Part shown: positions 6,451-10,179 of the stretch, piece after piece | How the letters are laid out: each line of letters begins with the position of its first letter | How positions within the stretch are numbered: the stretch's first letter is position 1 | From: Chloroflexota bacterium | Lineage (GTDB): Bacteria > Chloroflexota > Limnocylindria > Limnocylindrales > CSP1-4 | Direction: 5' to 3' | NCBI GenBank assembly: GCA_025355255.1 | Contig: JANYAA010000050.1 | Span: forward strand, 1-10,179 | Length of the DNA: 10,179 bases | Program-made: the position numbers and the translations under genes | The notes under the pieces: model-generated | Database searches by the model: none | Told to the model about the DNA's origin: nothing | Seen by the model: the letters and a program-made list of their open reading frames with translations, nothing else

Positions 6451-7866
6451 CTACGCCGTCGCGTTCGCCTTCGCCTCGCCGTAGACGGCGAGGGCCCTCG
6501 CCCGCGCCTCCGCGTGGTCCACGATGGGCGCCGGATAGTCAATGCCGATACGGCAGCCGGCCGCTGCCTGCTCCGCCGCAGACATGAGCCACGGGTCGTG
6601 GATGCGCCCGGTCGCGACGCCGCGCAGCTCCGGGACCCAGCGGCGGACGTAGTCGCCCTCGGGATCATGGCGCTGGCCCTGGAGCACGGGGTTGAACACG
6701 CGGAAGTACGGCTGCGGATCCGTGCCGGTTGAGGCGGTCCACTGCCAGCCGCCGTTGTTCGAGGCGAGATCGCCATCGGTGAGGTGCGCCATGAAGTGGG
6801 CCTCGCCGAGGTGACGGTCCAGCAGCAGATGCTTGGTGAGAAAGCTTGCGGCGATCATCCGGGCCCGGTTGTGCATGAACCCGGTGGCGAGCAGTTGGCG
6901 CATGGCGGCGTCCACCACCGGGTAGCCGGTTTGGCCCTCTTGCCACGCCTGCAGTGCGGCCGGGTCGTCGCGGACAGGGAGGTCCCGAAACGCGGGTTGG
7001 TACGCCTCCGTGGCAACCCTCGGGTGGTGCCACATGATGTGGGCGTAGAACTCGCGCCAGGCCACTTCGGAGACGAAGACGCGGCGGCCGTCGCCGTCAC
7101 CCTCCGCCCGGGCCACGACCTCAAGGGGTGAGACCAGCCCGAAGCGCAGATCCTGGCTCAGGCGCGAGGTGCGCGCGAGGTCCAGACGATCGCGGTTGGC
7201 GGCGTAGTCGCCCACGGGATCGCCATCGCCTGCCCCGATCCACGCGGCGAGGCGGGCGCGCGCCGCCGGTTCGCCCGGTGTCGGCATGAGGGCCCGGTCC
7301 GCGGTGGGCGGCGCCACGTCCGGAATGGGATCGGCCGGTCGGCCATCACCCGGGATCGCCGCCGGCGCCGTGAGCAGCGCCCGGCGCGGGGCGGCGTCCC
7401 AAGCGCGCTTAAACCCGCCGAACACGCTGAACGGACGATCGTCCTTGTTCGCCAGCGCGTCTGGCTCGTGGACGTAGAGGCCAGTCCGCGCGTGGAACCC
7501 GGTGCTGCGCGCGGTTAGCGCATCTTCGACAGCCCGGTCGCGGCGTCGCCCATACGGCGTGGCGTCCCGGGTGACGAAAACATCGGCGGCGCCAGTCTCG
7601 GCGGCAAGCGCCGGGATGACGTCGGCGGGCTTGCCATGGAGGACGCGCAGACCGGCGCCGCGCGCTTGGAGTTCCCCCGCCAGCGCCGCCACGCTCTCGC
7701 GCATGAACCAGACGCGGTTTGGCGCGGGCCACTTGCCCCCCAGCAGCGCCTCGTCAAACACGAACACCGGGATCACCACATCGGCTTCCGCCAGGGCGGC
7801 GGTCAGCGCGGGATGATCGTGGACGCGGAGGTCGCGGCGAAACCAGACAATCGCTGTGCTGCTCAT
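6451..7866 (-). CDS. phrB: Deoxyribodipyrimidine photolyase (class I CPD type) with altered tryptophan chain
   Basis: It uses blue light and reduced FAD to split UV-induced pyrimidine dimers in DNA. The 471 residues cover both domains: the N-terminal antenna Rossmann fold (IVWFRRDLRVHDHPAL, 6-21) and the helical FAD domain with TSRLSQDLRFGLVSP (233-247), E267 and W270 (EVAWREFY), GQTGYPVVDAAMRQL, MHNRARMI (331-338) and DGDLASNNGGWQW (364-376). N370, next to FAD N5 in this family, is kept, as are the dimer-contacting positions I recognise. Two of the three Trp positions of the E. coli photoreduction chain are changed: Trp359 is R351 (in DRHLGE) and Trp306 is V298; Trp382 is kept as W374. The antenna cofactor type is not readable. 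The start is ATG at 7866, divergent from the microprotein-kinase pair. A cryptochrome-like role is possible but less likely. Confidence 0.94.
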   Translation of the reverse strand: MSSTAIVWFRRDLRVHDHPALTAALAEADVVIPVFVFDEALLGGKWPAPNRVWFMRESVAALAGELQARGAGLRVLHGKPADVIPALAAETGAADVFVTRDATPYGRRRDRAVEDALTARSTGFHARTGLYVHEPDALANKDDRPFSVFGGFKRAWDAAPRRALLTAPAAIPGDGRPADPIPDVAPPTADRALMPTPGEPAARARLAAWIGAGDGDPVGDYAANRDRLDLARTSRLSQDLRFGLVSPLEVVARAEGDGDGRRVFVSEVAWREFYAHIMWHHPRVATEAYQPAFRDLPVRDDPAALQAWQEGQTGYPVVDAAMRQLLATGFMHNRARMIAASFLTKHLLLDRHLGEAHFMAHLTDGDLASNNGGWQWTASTGTDPQPYFRVFNPVLQGQRHDPEGDYVRRWVPELRGVATGRIHDPWLMSAAEQAAAGCRIGIDYPAPIVDHAEARARALAVYGEAKANATA

Positions 7867-7927
7867 GCCTATATCTTCGCGCGTCGGGCGCCTGCGGACG
7901 GGTAGCCGCGTGCGTCACACTCCAGCA
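7867..7927. promoter_or_regulatory. Divergent intergenic region with AT-rich TATATC patch and CACACT hexamer
   Basis: This 61-bp spacer must hold the promoters for photolyase (-) and, if it is expressed, the microprotein-kinase pair (+). Visible elements are a TATATC patch (7870-7875), unusually AT-rich for this window and usable on either strand, and CACACT (7916-7921) exactly 6 nt before the ATG at 7928. No Shine-Dalgarno site is clear for either gene, and no -35 boxes are evident. Confidence 0.35.
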
Positions 7928-8014
7928 ATGAGCATTCTCCTTCTCCTTGTGGGCGTTGGCGTGATCGTTGTGGTGATCGTGGTGGTCGCGGTGATGGCCG
8001 TGATGAACCGGTAG
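7928..8014 (+). CDS. Predicted 28-residue single-helix membrane microprotein
   Basis: ATG to TAG encodes 28 residues. It starts MSILLLLVGVG, continues with a run of Val/Ile/Ala/Met from about residue 3 to 26 (11 valines in all), and ends MNR. That is one transmembrane helix with a very short N-terminus and a positive C-terminal end, which could anchor it C-terminus-in. The stop lies 4 nt before the GTG of the kinase-like gene, and a CACACT hexamer lies 6 nt before its ATG, the same layout as the YeaQ-type gene. I recognise no family. The GTG/GTC-rich low complexity means it could be a chance open frame in a leader; its position, tight spacing and clean helix favour a real gene only moderately. 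Confidence 0.45.
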   Translation: MSILLLLVGVGVIVVVIVVVAVMAVMNR

Positions 8015-8018
8015 TTCC

Positions 8019-8561
8019 GTGTCGGCCACGTTAAACCCTGCCGAGATCCGCCTTCCCGCGCCTTGTCTTGTGGTGCTCGTGGGCGCCGCGGGCTCGGGCA
8101 AGTCCACGTTTGCCGCAGGCTGGTTCACGCCCGACGAGATCCTCTCGTCCGACGCCTACCGCGCCTCGATCACCGGGGATGCAGCCAACCAAGGCGCCAC
8201 CCGAGCCGCGTTTGGCGCACTTCACACGGTACTCGCGCGGCGGCTCCGCGAGCGACGCACGGCGGTCGTAGACGCCACCAGCGTCACCGCCCGGGCCCGC
8301 CTTGCGCTGCTCGCCAGGGCACGTGACGCTGGGGTCCCGGCGATCGCCATCGTGCTGGACCTGCCGGCGGCGGTTGTCCTCGCGCGCAACAGCGGACGGG
8401 CCGAACGCGTGGTGCCGACCCGGGTGGTGGAGCGCCATCTCGGGGAGCTGCGGCGGTCGCTGGCAGGTGGCGGCGCGGCCCTCGCCGACGAAGGATTCTC
8501 CAATGTCATCCGCTTCACCGACCCGACGGCGCTTGACGGGGCGCGCGTCATCCGCGGCTGA
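8019..8561 (+). CDS. P-loop kinase of the AAA_33 / polynucleotide kinase-like group
   Basis: The 180-residue protein begins with a Walker A loop GAAGSGKST (22-30). It is followed by SSDAYRASITGD, in which D45 and R48 have the spacing of the catalytic Asp35 and Arg38 of T4 polynucleotide kinase (DxxR). VVDATSV (83-89) follows the central strand, and NSGRAERVVPTRVV (124-137) looks like the Arg-containing lid that contacts ATP phosphates. This suggests phosphorylation of a 5'-OH end or of a small molecule; RNA/DNA repair is plausible but unproven, since many AAA_33 proteins have other substrates. It is a lone kinase domain with no phosphatase or ligase domain as in bacterial Pnkp. The start is GTG at 8019, four bases after the microprotein stop and without a Shine-Dalgarno site, suggesting translational coupling. 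An alternative start was not evident before the P-loop. Confidence 0.78.
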   Translation: MSATLNPAEIRLPAPCLVVLVGAAGSGKSTFAAGWFTPDEILSSDAYRASITGDAANQGATRAAFGALHTVLARRLRERRTAVVDATSVTARARLALLARARDAGVPAIAIVLDLPAAVVLARNSGRAERVVPTRVVERHLGELRRSLAGGGAALADEGFSNVIRFTDPTALDGARVIRG

Positions 8562-8571
8562 GCCGACCATC

Positions 8572-8589
8572 GCCGGGGCGCAACCCGGC
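8572..8589 (+). terminator. GC hairpin just after the kinase gene
   Basis: GCCGGG (8572-8577) and CCCGGC (8584-8589) form a 6-bp stem around GCGCAA, 10 bp after the stop codon. No T-run follows. It abuts the first unit of the repeat array. Confidence 0.35.
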
Positions 8590-8843
8590 CGGGACTCACG
8601 GTCACGGATATCGCCTTGGGACCCAAGGCCGCCCGCCCGCCGCGGCCCTTTCGGGACTCACCGTCACGGACGTCGCCCTGCAGACCCGCGACTTCGCCGT
8701 TCGCCGCCCAATCGGGACTCGCAGACCCGCATGGCGAGCTAACGTCGACGCCTACGGCGCAAAACGTGACCGGCAGTCCCGATCCAGCGGTTGGAGCGCG
8801 CAATCCGACGACGCCAGGTTGAGAAAGGTGGCCGGCAGTCCCG
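8590..8843. repeat. Symmetric array of ~62-nt repeat units, two or three forward and two inverted
   Basis: This fills almost all of the 284-bp convergent junction between the kinase and the YciI-like gene; I see no gene in it. CGGGACT occurs on the + strand at 8590, 8652 and 8713 (steps of 62 and 61) and on the - strand starting at 8843 and 8781 (step of 62). The conserved unit start is CGGGACT(C/G)(A/C)C(G/C)G(T/C)CAC. The first two forward units agree over about 26 bp, ending GTCGCC or ATCGCC. The two inverted units share the first 16 bp with one mismatch, then GGCGTCG about 28 bp in. Forward and inverted starts are symmetric about 8716-8717, near the third, shortened forward copy. ATCGGGACT (8711-8719) and AGTCCCGAT (8775-8783) are perfect complements. 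The inverted set begins 2 bp after the YciI-like stop codon. Confidence 0.65.
8613..8629. repeat. 17-bp odd palindrome inside the first repeat unit
   Basis: GCCTTGGG and CCCAAGGC flank one A (8621). The second forward unit has no equivalent, so it is private to the first unit. The single-base centre makes it a better protein-binding site than an RNA hairpin. Confidence 0.5.
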
Positions 8844-8845
8844 CC

Positions 8846-9157
8846 TTAGCCTTCGGCGTCCAGACGTAGACGACCAAACGGCTTTGCCCGGAGCTCCACC
8901 CAGACGCCGTTCTGCATGTAGACGTCGTCACGGCAGATATCGAGCGCCTCCTGCTCCGAAGCCGCGCGGATGATCAGCACTGACTCGGAGACATCCGCAA
9001 ACGCCCCAACCTCAACGATGACGCCGGCAGCCTTCAGCTCAGCGGCGCGGGCAAGGTGGCGGGCGCGAAACGGCTGACGAGTCTCGGCCGCGTCGGGGGC
9101 ATAGGTTGCCTTCACAAGCCAGACCATCTCAAGTGCGTGCGCGGGTGTTTCGGCCAA
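8846..9157 (-). CDS. YciI-like (YCII-related domain) protein
   Basis: The 103-residue protein has the YCII alpha/beta barrel pattern: MVWLVKATYAPDAAETRQPFR, then HLARAAELKAAG with the conserved His (H34), VGAFAD, a strand VLIIRAAS, EQEALDICRDDVY (the usual Asp-x-Tyr region, 70-80) and GVWVELRAKPF. Members are small cytosolic dimers; some act in ring-compound chemistry, most have no known reaction, and none can be assigned here. The start is TTG at 9157, supported by AGGAG 6 nt upstream. The internal ATG at 9127 matches the usual family N-terminus but has no spaced Shine-Dalgarno site, so the first 10 residues are the uncertain part. It follows the EamA transporter by 26 bp on the same strand, probably in one operon. 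Confidence 0.85.
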   Translation of the reverse strand: MAETPAHALEMVWLVKATYAPDAAETRQPFRARHLARAAELKAAGVIVEVGAFADVSESVLIIRAASEQEALDICRDDVYMQNGVWVELRAKPFGRLRLDAEG

Positions 9158-9163
9158 GTGAGG

Positions 9164-9168
9164 CTCCT
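9164..9168 (-). promoter_or_regulatory. Shine-Dalgarno site deciding a TTG start
   Basis: AGGAG on the - strand, 6 nt from the TTG at 9157. It is the only textbook ribosome binding site I see in the window, and it belongs to a gene lying inside an operon, as expected if leading genes are leaderless. Confidence 0.6.
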
Positions 9169-9183
9169 AACGTGTGAACGCGT

Positions 9184-10065
9184 TCAGACTGCGGCGGTGC
9201 CAAGCGAGATCAGCACGATCGCGGCCGCCGTGAGCGCAATGCCGATCACGTGGCTCCGGGTGAGCCGCTCACGCAAGAGCGCAATCGCCAATACCACCGT
9301 GGTAACAGGGTAAAGCGATGACAGCACGGAGGCGACTGCAAGCGCGCCAGTCTGGGCCGCGATGATGAAGGACGCGTTGCCGGCCATGTCCAGCAGGCCC
9401 ACGCCCGCGAGCTTTGCGACATCCGCGCGGTGCATCCGCCACGGCTGCCGCCAGACGGCGATGAGCCCCACGAGCACGACCGCCTGCACGAGGCGTACCA
9501 CCACCAGCGGACCGAAGGCGCCAGCCGATGACAGGTTGCCGACGGTCACGTTGAAGAGGCCGATGGCCGTCCCGGCCAGCAACCCCCACTTCGCCCCCGT
9601 GGGCCGGTCGTCATGACCCGGTGAGCGCGTCACGAGCACCACGGCCGCCAGCGCCACCACGATGCCCACAACCGTGGCCGCGTGGGGGACGCCGTCGCGC
9701 AGGAACCCGACGCACACCGGGATCACCGCGGCCAGGACACCCGTGACCGGCGCAACCACGCCCATCCGCCCAACCGCCAGCCCGCGGTAAAGCGAGGTCA
9801 TCCCCACCACGCCGCAGCCGCCCGCAATCAGGGCGACGGCCAGATCGCGTCCCTGCGGCACCGGCTCGCCCCGGAGGATCGCGCAGGCAAGCGCAGCAGC
9901 CATGCCGGCGGCCTGTGCCACAGCAACCACGCCGAGCAGCGGGACGCGGCGAGCCATCAGCCCGCCGCCAAAGTCGCCCGCGCCCCACGTGAGCGCGGAG
10001 AGCAGCCCCAGGATGATGACGGCGTTGCCGGCTCCGAGATCAGGCACCGGCTGCCCCGGCGTCAA
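9184..10065 (-). CDS. EamA (DMT superfamily) transporter
   Basis: The roughly 293-residue protein has ten hydrophobic segments in two tandem five-helix halves, the EamA layout. GLLSALTWGAGDFGGGLMARR opens the first half. Each half ends with a typical helix pair: APVTGVLAAVIPVCVGFLRDGVPHAATVVGIVVALAAVVLV, and at the C-terminus SSLYPVTTVVLAIALLRERLTR followed by IGIALTAAAIVLIS. Such proteins usually export amino acids or other metabolites across the cytoplasmic membrane; the substrate is unknown. The start is uncertain. TTG at 10065 gives a 26-bp overlap with the upstream gene; GTG at 10047 overlaps it by only 8 bp (GTGCCTGA) and leaves all helices intact, so it is at least as likely. Translation is probably coupled to the upstream gene and the YciI-like gene follows. 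Confidence 0.88.
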   Translation of the reverse strand: MTPGQPVPDLGAGNAVIILGLLSALTWGAGDFGGGLMARRVPLLGVVAVAQAAGMAAALACAILRGEPVPQGRDLAVALIAGGCGVVGMTSLYRGLAVGRMGVVAPVTGVLAAVIPVCVGFLRDGVPHAATVVGIVVALAAVVLVTRSPGHDDRPTGAKWGLLAGTAIGLFNVTVGNLSSAGAFGPLVVVRLVQAVVLVGLIAVWRQPWRMHRADVAKLAGVGLLDMAGNASFIIAAQTGALAVASVLSSLYPVTTVVLAIALLRERLTRSHVIGIALTAAAIVLISLGTAAV

Positions 10066-10179
10066 CAGCCGTCGGTCCCGCCAGCTCGATCACCATGTCG
10101 GCGGTGCCGTCATACCGGTCAGACGTGGTGAGGTAGATGACCTGGAAGTCCGCCGAGATGCGGCGCAGCAGCTCGAGCG
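10040..10179 (-). CDS. C-terminal end of a probable SMC/YhaN-type ATPase, 5' partial
   Basis: Only the last 45 complete codons are in the window, ending TGA at 10040-10042. The peptide begins LELLRRISADFQVIYLTTSD, followed by RYDGTADMVIELAGPTAVD. A helix, then a strand QVIYLTTSD, then a Tyr-Asp and a final strand VIEL is what the end of an ABC-type ATPase head looks like (the H-loop region of SMC, RecN or YhaN-like proteins). That resemblance is my reading of a short fragment. It overlaps the start of the EamA gene and heads the same operon. Confidence 0.5.
   Translation of the reverse strand, partial: LELLRRISADFQVIYLTTSDRYDGTADMVIELAGPTAVDAGAAGA

Noticed and set aside
7754..8128. Minus-strand frame with a His/Asp-rich segment opposite the microprotein (metal-binding look)
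   Set aside because: The His/Asp run is simply the antisense of GTG/ATC-rich codons; the frame runs antisense to the start of the kinase-like gene and into the photolyase start, and has no family match.
8302..8822. Long frames running from the kinase gene through the repeat region
   Set aside because: They are rich in Arg/Pro/Ser in the way GC-rich shadow frames are, have no recognisable domain, and overlap the kinase gene.
8590..8843. CRISPR array (unit period of about 62 nt fits repeat plus spacer)
   Set aside because: The units occur on both strands in mirror arrangement, only 16-26 bp are conserved and imperfectly, there are two to three copies per direction, and no cas gene is present.

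Overview
The window is GC-rich and densely packed with bacterial genes: seven complete genes of recognisable family, one predicted microprotein, one small stress-family membrane protein, and a gene fragment at each edge. Base composition, frequent GTG/TTG starts, few Shine-Dalgarno sites and TANNNT-like hexamers 6-7 nt before several starts suggest a high-GC lineage with many leaderless mRNAs. Chloroflexota (Limnocylindria-like) is my best guess and Actinomycetota is possible; this placement is inference. I saw no rRNA, tRNA, transposase, phage gene or CRISPR array.

Layout. Positions 2-4955 read on the + strand: the 3' part of a metal-dependent hydrolase related to membrane dipeptidase (M19), 6-phosphogluconolactonase (pgl), a GlsB/YeaQ-type small membrane protein, and citrate synthase. 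Positions 5090-7866 read on the - strand: a class I CPD-type photolyase followed by an MFS exporter. From a divergent 61-bp spacer, the + strand then carries a predicted 28-residue one-helix microprotein and a polynucleotide-kinase-like P-loop protein. The right end reads on the - strand: the last codons of a probable SMC/YhaN-type ATPase, an EamA (DMT) transporter that overlaps it, and a YciI-like protein.

Two convergent junctions hold most of the unexplained structure. The 134-bp junction between citrate synthase and the MFS gene is a row of hairpins. The 284-bp junction between the kinase and the YciI-like gene holds a 62-nt-periodic repeat: at least two units point rightward and two point leftward, arranged symmetrically about about 8716-8717. 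It is the least ordinary feature of the window.

Functionally, pgl (oxidative pentose phosphate pathway) and citrate synthase (TCA entry) are central carbon genes. Photolyase and the kinase-like protein are nucleic-acid repair type genes. The rest are transport and small accessory proteins. No multi-gene pathway is evident. Two enzymes have unusual residues: citrate synthase has Glu in place of the catalytic Asp, and the photolyase lacks two of the three tryptophans of the canonical electron-transfer chain.
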